Origin: Galeopsis tetrahit
Lineage: Eukaryota > Streptophyta > Magnoliopsida > Lamiales > Lamiaceae
Length of the DNA: 64,000 bases
Assembly (NCBI GenBank): GCA_963675135.1
Contig: CAVLYN010000147.1
Coordinates: 62,001-126,000, forward strand
Direction of reading: 5' to 3'
The notes under the pieces are model-generated. The model did no database searches. It was given only the letters and a program-made list of their open reading frames with translations, and was not told the DNA's origin. Shown one piece after another: positions 11,018 to 20,723 of the stretch. Each line of letters opens with the position of its first letter. Within the stretch, counting starts at the first letter, position 1. The translations under genes and the position numbers were made by a program.

Positions 11018-11478
11018 ATGACAAATCTTTTTAATGATGAAGATAAAGTGTTTTTTTAGATATAGCTGGAGTTATAAACTCTGGACTTTATCTTTATTCT
11101 GGTCAATATAGTCATTTGAAAAAATAGGCATAGATAAAAATATTATTAGTGCATACAAAAAGTTTTCTGAAAAGCATAATATAAAGACTTTAATAATATC
11201 TACATGGAGAGAAAGAGCATTTGGCAAAAATAATGGAATGGAAAAAATTATTTTGGACGAAAGTGAAGTTGCATTAAAAATAGACGGTTTAACAACTGTA
11301 TTAAACAAAAAAACGTGGCTTTGAAGTGGAATTATTTATTAAAGAAAATAATATCAAAAACTATGTAATAGTTGATAATCAAGATAATTTCTTTCCCTCT
11401 CAACAGGAGCGTTTTGTTAAAACAGGTATTGTATTAGGAATTACATTGTATGATATAAAAAAATTGCATCAATTTTAA
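11018..11478 (+). pseudogene. HAD-fold protein of the Swiss Army Knife RNA-repair type (HAD_SAK), three frameshifts
   Basis: No frame here is long, but joining frames at about 11049, 11128 and 11312 gives about 150 residues of a compact HAD-like domain. Visible elements: FLDIAGVINSG (motif I, D-x-x-G-V-x-N-S), LIISTWRERAFG (motif II, S/T-W-R), RGFEVELFIKENNI and VIVDNQDNF (acidic motif), then RFVKTGIVLGIT. This pattern is the single-domain HAD protein annotated as HAD domain in Swiss Army Knife RNA repair proteins, thought to process RNA ends. The motif I sequence reads D-I-A-G where D-x-D-G is usual, so the second Asp may be missing. It stands alone between nrdB and phoH and fits with the RNA ligase and KptA elsewhere in the window. 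Confidence 0.65.
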
Positions 11479-11606
11479 ATATAATAGATTTAGAGCTTAA
11501 ATTTTTATAATTTTAATTGTGTTGTTTTTGAAAAAGTGTAAAATGGATTATGTAGGAAGAATTGTTTTCTTACATAAATACATTATAACTTAGAGGCTTT
11601 CATTTT

Positions 11607-12461
11607 ATGGCTAAAAGTAAAGACAGCAACACCCGTCAATTAGAAATCTTTAATCAAAAAAGAGTTGAACAGGAACAAATGGCAAAAGAATGTAAAGTAA
11701 AATTCACAGCCTTTGATTTCGAACCCTTCGAACCCAAAACCCCCGCCCAAGCTAAATTCGTCAAAGCATACACTACTCAGACCGCCACAGGCGATGATTA
11801 CCATATATTAAACGCAGGTACTGCTGGTACAGGTAAAACGTTCTTAGCAATGCAGATGGCGTTAAGGGAAGTTATAATCGAAAAGAAAAAGGAAAAAGTT
11901 GTTATTGTTCGTTCTCCTGTTCCTTCAAGAGATCAAGGCGCATTACCGGGTGATCAAAAAGATAAAGATGAACCATACACTATACCGTATGTTGCATTGT
12001 GCGATGAAATTTTCAAATATAAATCTAATAATTTTGAAAACTTAGTGAAAAAACAAATTATAGATTTTAGAACTAATGGTAATCTTCGTGGTATGACATT
12101 TAATGATTGCGTTATTATTGTTGATGAATGTCAAAACTTTAATTACAGCGAATTGGAAACAATTTTGACTCGTGTTGGTTATAATTGCCGTATTATTCTA
12201 TGTGGTGACTCAGTTCAATCTGACTTAAATAGAAGTAAATATGATGTATCTGGTTTTGACCAAATGTATAAGATTCTTCAAAAAATCAAAAGTTGCAAAA
12301 TAATTGATTTCCAAATTGAAGACATCGTTCGTTCAGGATTTGTTAAAGATTTCTTAATAGCAAAATACGAATACGAAACTGGTATCAAATATGTTCCGCG
12401 TGATTCTACCGAACGAGAATCAGAATATGAAAAACCAGCTTTACTAAGTGCAACAGCTTAA
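11607..12461 (+). CDS. phoH: PhoH-family ATPase, phage/plasmid type
   Basis: 284 residues. PhoH proteins are P-loop NTPases with an SF1-helicase-like core, common in phages and large plasmids, with a proposed RNA-metabolism role. Seen: Walker A GTAGTGKTFLA (about residues 74-84), RSPVPSRDQGALPGD, Walker B VIIVDECQNF (about 170-179), the sensor motif ILCGDSVQSD, and an arginine in EDIVRSGFV. The N-terminus has a short basic leader and no KH or PIN domain. ATG with a weak upstream site. It ends at a terminator shared with the convergent Spy-like gene. Function beyond ATP hydrolysis is not shown by the sequence. Confidence 0.88.
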   Translation: MAKSKDSNTRQLEIFNQKRVEQEQMAKECKVKFTAFDFEPFEPKTPAQAKFVKAYTTQTATGDDYHILNAGTAGTGKTFLAMQMALREVIIEKKKEKVVIVRSPVPSRDQGALPGDQKDKDEPYTIPYVALCDEIFKYKSNNFENLVKKQIIDFRTNGNLRGMTFNDCVIIVDECQNFNYSELETILTRVGYNCRIILCGDSVQSDLNRSKYDVSGFDQMYKILQKIKSCKIIDFQIEDIVRSGFVKDFLIAKYEYETGIKYVPRDSTERESEYEKPALLSATA

Positions 12462-12463
12462 AT

Positions 12464-12490
12464 AAAAACCACCGAAAGGTGGTTTTTTTT
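12464..12490. terminator. Bidirectional Rho-independent terminator
   Basis: AAAAACCACC-gaaa-GGTGGTTTTTTTT hairpin between convergent phoH (+) and the 12506-12925 gene (-). Confidence 0.85.
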
Positions 12491-12505
12491 ATATGCTTTA
12501 AATTG

Positions 12506-12925
12506 TTAGAGACTAATAGATTGTTTTATATCTTGATTTTCCAAATAATCTAAACGTTCTTTTTGTTCAGGTGTTAGTATTTTTGAAAATTCGTCTTTTG
12601 CTTGCGAATAATGTTTATTTAATATTATCTTTGTAGCTTCTACTTGTTGAGGTGTTAATTGAAGCTGACCTTTTAAAAAGGCTATAGGTGTATGAGATTC
12701 CACATAAGGTTTGTCATCTGATTTTTCAGGTATTATTTTTTGTTGAGGAATATCTGAAACTTGTGAATCTAAAGCTCTATCTACTGTTGACGATGAAGAT
12801 GGTTGTTCATCTACATTATTTTGAATATTTTCGATAGATGGTTCTACGGATTTTTTAATATCTTCTGCATAGACTCCTGTTGATACCACTAATGATAGCA
12901 TCGCAATACTTAATATCTTTTTCAT
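12506..12925 (-). CDS. Small periplasmic protein with LTxxQ motifs, Spy/CpxP-like
   Basis: 139 residues. Signal peptide in residues 1-20 (ending VYA before EDI). A Ser/Glu-rich linker follows, then a helical C-terminal part with two LTPxQ motifs (LTPQQVEATKIIL and LTPEQKERLDYL). Paired LTxxQ motifs are the hallmark of Spy/CpxP-type periplasmic chaperones and metal or stress sensors, but this protein is shorter and the similarity is limited to the motif region. It could protect exported proteins. The gene stands alone and converges with phoH. Confidence 0.6.
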   Translation of the reverse strand: MKKILSIAMLSLVVSTGVYAEDIKKSVEPSIENIQNNVDEQPSSSSTVDRALDSQVSDIPQQKIIPEKSDDKPYVESHTPIAFLKGQLQLTPQQVEATKIILNKHYSQAKDEFSKILTPEQKERLDYLENQDIKQSISL

Positions 12926-13145
12926 ATGTTTCCCACTTATATTAATTTATATGTATTATACATTGTATCTCTATTTTTTATTTTTTCAAGACGCTTTTTC
13001 TATGTTGACTTTTAATATAATGACACCCAGCATAAAGAATGAAAAGATTTGTTGACTTCGAAAGATTCGCTAATTATACTGTTTTAATAGGTTGCAATAT
13101 GTAAAAATGATAAAATAATAACACTAAATATAGTAAACGAATAAT

Positions 13146-13583
13146 ATGCTTTTAACTGAATATATATCAAAAAATCAAAATAATATAAAAACTTTTCAAC
13201 ATAAAAATCCTAGTATTTCAGATAGTCAAAATCCGAAAATATTTTTCGGTATATATGTAAACGAAGATAAAATATTAAAATATAAATCTCCTGAAATTCA
13301 GGATGATCCTACATCGCCTGAAGATTCTGAAATAAAAGTATTAAAAGGTCAAACAATAGCATTATTTGATCAGCCAATCACTTTGTCTTCAAGAAGCATG
13401 GAAAATTATAAAGTTGTTGATGAAAAATTACTACTATCTCAACATTTAGAAGGTCTTTTTGTAAAAATTAAAAATGGACAACTTCCTCCATCAATAAATT
13501 TATTAGAAAAATATCATGGAAAAGAAGATCAACAACTGCAACCAGATAGAAAAGATAAAAATACAATTAAGAATAAAATATAA
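13146..13583 (+). CDS. Uncharacterised small protein upstream of the primase
   Basis: 145 residues, strongly hydrophilic, no signal peptide or membrane segment. The first half is strand-rich (IFFGIYVNEDKILKY), the C-terminal 25 residues are Lys/Gln/Asp-rich. It precedes the DUF3991/TOPRIM primase gene by nine bases, so the two are probably one operon. A -10-like AATGATAAAATAA string lies at about 13106-13118. I recognise no family; a primase accessory role is only suggested by position. Confidence 0.6.
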   Translation: MLLTEYISKNQNNIKTFQHKNPSISDSQNPKIFFGIYVNEDKILKYKSPEIQDDPTSPEDSEIKVLKGQTIALFDQPITLSSRSMENYKVVDEKLLLSQHLEGLFVKIKNGQLPPSINLLEKYHGKEDQQLQPDRKDKNTIKNKI

Positions 13584-13592
13584 GAGTAAATA

Positions 13593-15856
13593 ATGGCTAT
13601 AGACCCAAACAACAAAATAGAACAAAGGGCTACACTTTATCCGAAAGATAAAGAGACAAGTTCTTTGAACATCTATACTCTGAAAGAAGATTTTATTACT
13701 AATGTTTTTTTTGTTAGAGTAAATGATAAAAATAAAAAAGAATTAATTGCTCAATGTGATTTTGAATCGACTGTTGCTGATAATGATGTCATTTTAAAAC
13801 TAGAAACTCTAGTGTTAAAAGAAAGTGATAGAAAAGAAGATTTCACTGATGGCGCTCGTTTTTTCATAAAAGACGTTCTTGATTATGTTTCCAAAATACC
13901 ACAATTAAATAGTATTAAATATAATCCTGATGCTGAGTATAATCAAGTATCAATTCAACATATTAATACACCATCATATGCAAAAAATGATGGTCCAACT
14001 TTAAAAGATGTAATTAGATTAGTAACTCCTGCATTTCTTATGGAAGAACTAATTGAAGCAAGAATGGTGGACTTGAAAGACCGAGATGTATCAGCAGATC
14101 AAGTACGATACAAATTTAGAATTGGTTCTGAACAATTTAATATCACTATGAAGTCCAAAGATTTTTTCAGAAACGTACATAGCTTTGATGACGAAAGTAA
14201 CTATGCTTTTAATGATTGGCGTCATGCAGGGAAAAACGGGAACGGAACATCTGGTGGATATCATGGTATAAATTTATTACAACACCTTATGGATTATGTG
14301 TATTAAAAGCTGAAACTTTTGAAAGTGATAAAGAAAAATATGTCAAAGCTGGGCTATTTATTAAAAATAACTTTTTGAAAAAAGTTGAAAAAAGATATGG
14401 AATAAATTCTGATGATTTAGGTACTTTAGAAAAAACAGATTTTATAGAAGGTAGCAGTGTTTTTAAGCTTACACACTTTGATAGATTACCATTAGATAAT
14501 ACTGGCAGAATCAATAAATACACACCAATTACTAATATACATAATGAATGGAAAAGCTGGCTTATAGATTCACGTAAACTTTCAGAAGAAAGTGTTAATG
14601 AATTATATAAGAGAAAACTTATTTATGTAGGACAGGCATCTATTAGTAAAAAAATTGATAAAACAGAACCTGCGCATGATAGAGCAGATATGGTTAGAAT
14701 AAGTCAAGAACAAAATGTAATGCAGGAAAATAGTGTATTTAAATCTCAACTTAATTTTATAGGTTTAGATAAAGATGGTATTCCATCTTTTGCAGAAGGA
14801 TTAAGAAAGATAATAAATAAAGAAACTCAAACTGTTGAAGAAATTAAAAAACAGCATTTACATAAATCTTCACCATTTGGCTCAGCGTTTAAACTAATAC
14901 AAGATGAGCCAAAACTAACAATAATAAGTGAAGCTGTAATTGATGGGATCTCTGCATGGGACTTATTTAAAATTGCTGGTTACAAAGGTGGAGATTTTAA
15001 TATAGTTGCAACAGGTGGTACATCACATATGCATGGTTTCTTTGATGATAATTTTTCATTAAGAATACAGTTTAATAAAGAAACAAAGGATATGGAACTT
15101 TTATTTGTTGAAAAACAAGAATTCATAAAAGAATTAGACGAGGACAGATTAAAATTCTTGAAAGACAGGCTATCTTTATGGAGATTTAACTATGTAACAG
15201 ATGCATCTGAAAATATTCCAGATGTTAAGTTGAAGCTGGCTGCTTTAGAGCCAATTATAGGCAGTTCTTTTATGGTTCATGAGCAAAAAGACAAGAACTT
15301 AACTTTTTGGGAAAAAGATGTTACTTTTCAGCATAAAGACTTAATGTTTGATTATACAAACTTGGATAAATTTTTATTACTGAATGGATTAAAACTTCAA
15401 AAGAATGAAGATGGTATTGGTTATGAAGTAAAGGACTATTATATTAGTAAAAATAATGTCGAACTAACTGAAGATAATAAAAAAATAGTTTTATCTCAAA
15501 TCAAAAAACAATTTAAAACCACATCTATTGCGTTAGCATACGACAATGATGAAGCAGGACAAAAATATTTTCCTTTAGTTGATTTATTAAAAGATAAGTT
15601 AGGGATAGAAGTTTATGACCTTACACCCAAAAAATTGAAAATTTCAGAAGGTCTTAAGTATCAAAATAAAGTTGATGTGAATGATATATTAAAGACATTT
15701 AAAAAATATTTGGAAAAAGATGTAATGGAAGCTCAGAATTTGTTAGAAGATTTTATTCAGCCGTATGATGCAGACTATTTATGTTTAGATGAAGATATTA
15801 AAAATATAAAGCAAAGCTTAAATAAAAATAAGAATAAACAAAAACCATCGCCTTGA
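13593..15856 (+). pseudogene. DUF3991/TOPRIM plasmid primase-like protein, one frameshift
   Basis: Two frames (13593-14306 and 14310-15856) join as about 755 residues if one base is restored near 14296-14298, right after LLQHLMDYV. The N-terminal half ends in a segment resembling the DUF3991 or CHC2-adjacent element (NDWRHAGKNGNGTSGGYHG then LLQHLM). The second half has a TOPRIM core: IISEAVIDGISAWDLF (the conserved Glu) and ALAYDNDEAGQKYF (the Asp-x-Asp pair), ending in a helical tail. Such proteins are found on conjugative plasmids as LtrC/TraC-like primases that prime incoming strands or work with the relaxase. Termination is at a hairpin shared with the dsbA-like gene. Confidence 0.78.
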
Positions 15857-15870
15857 CGATGGTTTTTTAT
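15841..15870. terminator. Bidirectional Rho-independent terminator
   Basis: AAAACCATCG-ccttga-CGATGGTTTTTT hairpin between the convergent primase gene (+) and dsbA-like gene (-). The primase stop lies inside it. Confidence 0.85.
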
Positions 15871-15886
15871 ACTCTCAATATTTTAA

Positions 15887-16618
15887 TTATTTGACTTCTG
15901 TTTCTTTTGGAACATCTGCTGGTGCCAAAGTAGGAGATAATTTAGTCTCATCTACTGGTGTTTTTTCTTTTTCCATCATGTCAGCCTTAACTTTAGCTGC
16001 TGCTGCATTTATTGCATCAAAAAGACCTTTTGGCGTTGCATCTTTAATGGTATTAAAATTAACAGCATATAATCCACCAACAACAAAAGATGGTGTTCCT
16101 TCTACGCCATAATCTTTTGTATATTTTTCAGAAAGTTTTACATTGGTATTTGTTGCAAAGCTTTTAAGCCCGGAATTATAATCATCTTCTGATATGCCAT
16201 ATGATGAGAATATTGGATAAACATTCTTGTCAGTCAAAGATTTGTTTTGGTTAAATACAAGAGCAAATAAAGATTTGTTTATTTCTAATAATTGATCACT
16301 TGTAATCTTATTACTTTGAACCAAAGTTTTAGCGTAATTATAATATAAACCATCAGCTAAAACTTGTTTTTCCCAACCAACTGGTACTATCTCATAATTG
16401 ACATAATCAGGTTTTGAAGTTTTCAACCAGTTATCAGTGTAAGGTTCTAAATCTTTACAATGTGGGCATCTATGCCAAATAACAGCTTGAACTGCTACTT
16501 TTCCATTTTGATTAACTTCTGGATGTGGAACTTGTACTTTTTTGAAATCATCAGCATATGCTACATTTAAACTAAGTGTTAATACGGATAAACCTGATAA
16601 TAATATTTTTTTCATCAT
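15887..16618 (-). CDS. Exported DsbA/DsbG-like thiol:disulfide oxidoreductase
   Basis: 243 residues. Signal peptide (residues 1-22, cut near VAYA/DDF). Thioredoxin-fold with active site HRCPHCKDLEP (CPHC, as in DsbA) at about residues 49-59, and the cis-proline loop GVEGTPSFVVGG at about 172-183. An extra Lys/Glu/Pro-rich C-terminal tail of about 45 residues is unusual. It would oxidise or shuffle disulfides of periplasmic proteins, and DsbD encoded at 58.2-60 kb could serve as its electron partner if it acts as a reductase. Conjugative plasmids often encode such proteins for pilus or channel assembly. It follows the Sel1 gene by 12 bases (operon). Confidence 0.88.
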   Translation of the reverse strand: MMKKILLSGLSVLTLSLNVAYADDFKKVQVPHPEVNQNGKVAVQAVIWHRCPHCKDLEPYTDNWLKTSKPDYVNYEIVPVGWEKQVLADGLYYNYAKTLVQSNKITSDQLLEINKSLFALVFNQNKSLTDKNVYPIFSSYGISEDDYNSGLKSFATNTNVKLSEKYTKDYGVEGTPSFVVGGLYAVNFNTIKDATPKGLFDAINAAAAKVKADMMEKEKTPVDETKLSPTLAPADVPKETEVK

Positions 16619-16630
16619 TAAAACTCCATT

Positions 16631-17599
16631 TTATTCTGTTGGATTTAAGTTATTATACATTCTGTTATAAATTTGTCTAGTATACTCACGACTATATCCT
16701 AATTTATACTTATGCTCAGTTTGATCTGTCAATAATATATCATGAAATTTTTTCAAAGCTGATGGATTTCCATTATCAGCAGCTTGTTGATACCATTTAG
16801 CACCAATTTTTACATCTGAGTAATGTTCTTGATTACCATAAAAATAAATGTCTCCAAGAAGTTCTTGCGCTTCTCTTAATCTATCTAAATCTTCGGTTTT
16901 ATTGACTACATCTTTAAGGATTTCGATTGCTTTATCACTATTTAAGTTATCTACAAGTAAATAGGTCTTCGCTATTTCAATATTTGCACCAATATACCCT
17001 TTATCCACACTAGCTTTATAGTATTGCATTGCTTTTTTATGATTATTTTCATAGTCATATACTTTTCCTGCCTGATAAATAGACTTAGGAGTACCCATTT
17101 GCTCATATGCAATAGCAGCAGATTTATAATCTCTTTCGCGCTCATACAAAGATGCTAAATATTCTAAAGCATAGTTTTTATAAGGTTGCTCTTCAATACT
17201 GCCTAATATGCCACGAGCAACATAACTAGCTTTAACACCACCTACGCCTTGTTCTAATAATCTTCCATACATGTATGTTCCACCAGCATATCCTTTGTCA
17301 TGAGATTTTTTAAATCTATCCAAAGCTTTTAGATCACTTTTCGCATCAGGTGAAAGATAGTAATACAAGCCAATTACATAATAATCTTCACCTGACATGG
17401 CATTATCCATATCAAAAGATGCTGCTGAATCAGGGTTTAATGATAATGCATCAACAATAAACGTTTTTTGAGCATATTTAGTTGCTTCTTGGGCTAACGA
17501 ATTACCTTTGAAATCTATTTTTGTTTCATCAATATAACCATCTTGTGCATATGCATTAACAGATAATGCAATAGATAACGCTAATAATATTTTTTTCAT
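16631..17599 (-). CDS. Exported Sel1/TPR-repeat protein
   Basis: 322 residues. Signal peptide in residues 1-18 (cut after AYA). The rest is made of helical repeats of about 36 residues with Sel1-type patterns: YYLSPDAKSDLKALDRFKKS, GYAGGTYMYGRLLEQGVGG, AKWYQQAADNGNPSALKKF. Sel1 proteins act as scaffolds for protein contacts, and in Legionella-type bacteria exported Sel1 proteins take part in host interaction. Here it is co-transcribed with a DsbA-like gene 12 bases downstream, which suggests a periplasmic assembly role. Repeats are intact. The start has a basic signal sequence right after the ATG. Confidence 0.82.
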   Translation of the reverse strand: MKKILLALSIALSVNAYAQDGYIDETKIDFKGNSLAQEATKYAQKTFIVDALSLNPDSAASFDMDNAMSGEDYYVIGLYYYLSPDAKSDLKALDRFKKSHDKGYAGGTYMYGRLLEQGVGGVKASYVARGILGSIEEQPYKNYALEYLASLYERERDYKSAAIAYEQMGTPKSIYQAGKVYDYENNHKKAMQYYKASVDKGYIGANIEIAKTYLLVDNLNSDKAIEILKDVVNKTEDLDRLREAQELLGDIYFYGNQEHYSDVKIGAKWYQQAADNGNPSALKKFHDILLTDQTEHKYKLGYSREYTRQIYNRMYNNLNPTE

Positions 17600-17665
17600 G
17601 TGTTCTCATCTTTATAAATCATAATTAATTCTATTTTAGCAGGAAAAAACTTAATCTCAACAATA

Positions 17666-20254
17666 TTAAAATATATTATCTGAATCTAATAGTTCATCGA
17701 AGTTAAATTTATAAGTATTTTCAATTATAAAGCTATCTTTTCCTTCTATTTCGCTTTCTATATAATCAATATAGTTATCCCTAAATAATTCTAAATTCTT
17801 TATTCTCTTGCTTTCACTCAAAGTTAATAATGGTAAATCTAAATAGCAATCTGTTTCAACATTTTCTCTATCCCTTGCTTGAATATGGATATTCATATAT
17901 TCCTTTTTGTAGCTTTCAGAACATTCATGAACTTTTGAAACATATTTAATTGGTTTGCATTTACTATCAACTTCTTTTAAAACTGCTTTTACTACGCCAT
18001 CCATATTTTTAAAAATAATTGATAAATTATGATTTTCTAAATAATTTACAAATTTCTTATCAGAAGATATAAATAATTCTTCGTTTTCTTTAGTTAAAAT
18101 AAGCATTTTTTCATAAATTTCTATTTCTGATTTTTTATCTTTCATTATGCTTTGGATGTATGTGTCAACTATATTTGAATTATATTTTTTTTCTTTCAAA
18201 TCTTTTTCTTCTTCATTATCAATAATTGTTGAAATAAGTGCTTTATGATGTTCTAAGTCATTTATTCTATATTTATTCAAGTATCCATTATATATTTCAT
18301 TATCGTAATGACCATACCTATGAGTCCTAGAATCATTATGATCGATTTTACTTTGCCACCAAAAAATCTTATGTCCTTCTACTAATTCTTTATCATTTTG
18401 TTCAAGAGTTTTGTAATAAAGCTTGCTAGAAGTAGATTTATTTTTATAATCGTATTCAGATATTTTCCCTTTATCTAACTCATTGGCAAGGAATTCCTGT
18501 TTATCTGCATCTAACTTATTTATCAAGCTTCTTAAATCTGAATTAAATTTTATATTTTCAAAATTATTATCATTTATAGTTTTTATTTTTAGAGTTCCAT
18601 CACTATATATCTGATGAGGTATTTTACTATCTTTTAAATCCTGAACTAAACCTACTGAAATATTATCAATATAATTAAACAATGTCTTATATATATTAGA
18701 TTTTATTGACGAATCAATATTCAAATTGTTTAAATGTTCTTTAATGTCTTCTGCTAATGCAGAAGTGCTTTCTGTTTGTCTTACTAAAAAGCCATTTACT
18801 AATTTTTCCTGATTGTTGAAATTTTCTTTTTGTGAATTTAAAAAATCCTTTGCTTCTGAAATTAAATTCCCATAGATATTATTACTAGAAGAATACAGAA
18901 CCTCAATATTTTTCTTTATTTCTTTGGCACGTCTTGGTTTCTCAAAAATTATTTGTTTATTTATGTCATCTACAACAGGATTTGAAGAATCATTATTAAG
19001 CCAATTTCTTATTTTAGAATGGCTTTCAATTTTTTTAAGTTCTATTTGCACTCTTCTGTTATCGTTATAAACGTTTTTCAAAAAGCCATAGCTGTCTTTT
19101 TTAATATTGTTAACAATATTTTTTGTATTATAGTCGTCAACAAAATCTTTAAAATTGAAAATCCTTAATATTTTAGAATGAATATTTTTTATATCTATAT
19201 TTAAATTGTTTAATGCATTATGACTGCTATGGCAATTCATACTGCTATAGCTTTTATATTCCTCTAAATGATCAAGATCAAAAAAAGACTTATTCGATTT
19301 TTTATTTTTCGTAAAAATTATTTGAATGCTCTTTTTATCTATAAAATGACCATTAATACTATAATCTTTTATAATTGATAATTCTTTCAGAATATCAAGC
19401 GATTCTTTTACAATTTTAATTTTCTGTTTATTCGTTTTGATTGTATTTAGAGCCATTCTTTCAAATATTTCTTTTATATCAATATCTATTAAACTAGCAC
19501 CTCTTGATTTAGCGCCAATGTAAGTAAATAAAGATTTACAATGACCAGTTGGTATTTTTGAGTAGTTTTCAAGATTAATGCCATACCAAATTTTTTCAAA
19601 AGCAAATAAACTTAATATTGTATCGGAAAGATTAATTACAAAACCTGTTTTTCCCTGATAATAACCATCAATTAATCGACCACTGAAAATATTATATCTT
19701 TCTTCTTTTTTCTTATTTATATTTTTAAATAAGCCGCCATACGTACCACCATATTCGATACTGTATAGCTTTTCTAATATTGTATTAATTTTTTCTTGAT
19801 TCAAAGATGTATTTTTCCATCCTAAAAATTCCATAAGATAATTATTACTAATATGCAACAACGTTGTATTGTGATGAATTGCCATTTGCATTAAAAATGC
19901 AAACACATAAAAACATAGATCGCTAGAAAGTGATTCTCCTTGAACATTCATTATTCCTGATTTATTACCAGATATATTCAAACTTCGATCTATGTGCTCT
20001 CTTGTATCTGTGATTTTCCCACCTGTAAATATAGGTAACATCATTAATATAAAAGGAATAGGCACATACGCACCTGATGTGATAATTGTTCGATTATCAT
20101 CATGAAAATTCTTAATGGTATTTTTTAAATCAAATGAATGAGGTTGAAATTTACTTAAGTTATCTTGTATTTCACTTGGTATCTCTTTTATTAATTGATT
20201 AGGTATAGTGTTTTCTATCCTAATTATTTCTTTTATTTTTTTTAGTTGTCCCAT
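17666..20254 (-). CDS. Large replication-initiator-like protein with winged-helix N-terminal part and long helical tail
   Basis: 862 residues, unbroken. Residues about 80-300 resemble plasmid Rep initiators of the RepA/TrfA winged-helix type: a PIFTGG region with helices, SLSSDLCFYVFAFLMQMAIH, LMEFLGWKNTSLNQEKINTILEKLYSI (helix-turn-helix-like), GRLIDGYYQG, and HCKSLFTYIGAKSRG (compare the SxLxxWLHxxxSSH region of Rep proteins). The remaining 500 residues are charged and coiled-coil-rich, much longer than usual Reps. The gene is alone on the minus strand next to a 470-base AT-rich gap that could hold the origin. No enzyme motif seen. I am confident it is one protein, less so of the Rep role; a divergent conjugation or regulatory protein is the alternative. 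Confidence 0.55.
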   Translation of the reverse strand: MGQLKKIKEIIRIENTIPNQLIKEIPSEIQDNLSKFQPHSFDLKNTIKNFHDDNRTIITSGAYVPIPFILMMLPIFTGGKITDTREHIDRSLNISGNKSGIMNVQGESLSSDLCFYVFAFLMQMAIHHNTTLLHISNNYLMEFLGWKNTSLNQEKINTILEKLYSIEYGGTYGGLFKNINKKKEERYNIFSGRLIDGYYQGKTGFVINLSDTILSLFAFEKIWYGINLENYSKIPTGHCKSLFTYIGAKSRGASLIDIDIKEIFERMALNTIKTNKQKIKIVKESLDILKELSIIKDYSINGHFIDKKSIQIIFTKNKKSNKSFFDLDHLEEYKSYSSMNCHSSHNALNNLNIDIKNIHSKILRIFNFKDFVDDYNTKNIVNNIKKDSYGFLKNVYNDNRRVQIELKKIESHSKIRNWLNNDSSNPVVDDINKQIIFEKPRRAKEIKKNIEVLYSSSNNIYGNLISEAKDFLNSQKENFNNQEKLVNGFLVRQTESTSALAEDIKEHLNNLNIDSSIKSNIYKTLFNYIDNISVGLVQDLKDSKIPHQIYSDGTLKIKTINDNNFENIKFNSDLRSLINKLDADKQEFLANELDKGKISEYDYKNKSTSSKLYYKTLEQNDKELVEGHKIFWWQSKIDHNDSRTHRYGHYDNEIYNGYLNKYRINDLEHHKALISTIIDNEEEKDLKEKKYNSNIVDTYIQSIMKDKKSEIEIYEKMLILTKENEELFISSDKKFVNYLENHNLSIIFKNMDGVVKAVLKEVDSKCKPIKYVSKVHECSESYKKEYMNIHIQARDRENVETDCYLDLPLLTLSESKRIKNLELFRDNYIDYIESEIEGKDSFIIENTYKFNFDELLDSDNIF

Positions 20255-20723
20255 TCTATCACCGTTCTAACAAAAAAATCCCCTTCTTAGTAAAAAGATT
20301 TTTCGTATGGCTTTAAGCCTATTAAAGTATTCTATGTTTGTTTTTTGAAAAATCAAATTTATTTTCGACAAATAAATTCAAAATTTAAAGATAAGAATAC
20401 TATAGTATCACAAGAGTTTGTAAGTTCTAAATAAATCTTAAGTTCCACTTAAATATTTTTCGCATACCATTGTAATCTAAATGTCAATGATATAAGGCGT
20501 ATTGGTGATCCCTATATATTAAACGTATATATTAATTTTATTGTTATCGCTTTTATTTAATTTCGTTTTTTAAAAAAATGACTTTTTAAAAGTTTTCTAA
20601 TTAGTTGAAGACTTTTTATTTTTTTTGATTTCAAAAGGTATAAAGAACTTTTTTCTATTTTCTTTTTCTTGACATTCAAGGTTTTTTGTATTAAAGTATG
20701 TTTTAAATCTTATCAGGAGAAAA
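20255..20723. other. Long AT-rich intergenic region, candidate origin or regulatory region
   Basis: No gene seen in 470 bases between the divergent rep-like gene and nusG. Very AT-rich with A- and T-runs (AAAAAAATCCCC, TTTTTTGAAAAATCAAATTTATTTTCGACAAATAAATTC), a short TATATTAA.../TATATATTAA repeat at about 20513-20535, and the nusG promoter at its right end. I could not find clear iterons. Position next to a Rep-like gene is the main reason to consider an origin. Confidence 0.35.
20669..20697 (+). promoter_or_regulatory. Putative sigma70 promoter of nusG
   Basis: TTGACA at 20669-20674, 17-base spacer, TAAAGT at 20692-20697, about 27 bases before the ATG. CAGGAGAAAA forms the ribosome site. 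Confidence 0.6.

Noticed and set aside
20255..20723. Iteron array
   Set aside because: I looked for direct repeats of 15-22 bases and found only short AT-rich similarities, not a convincing array.
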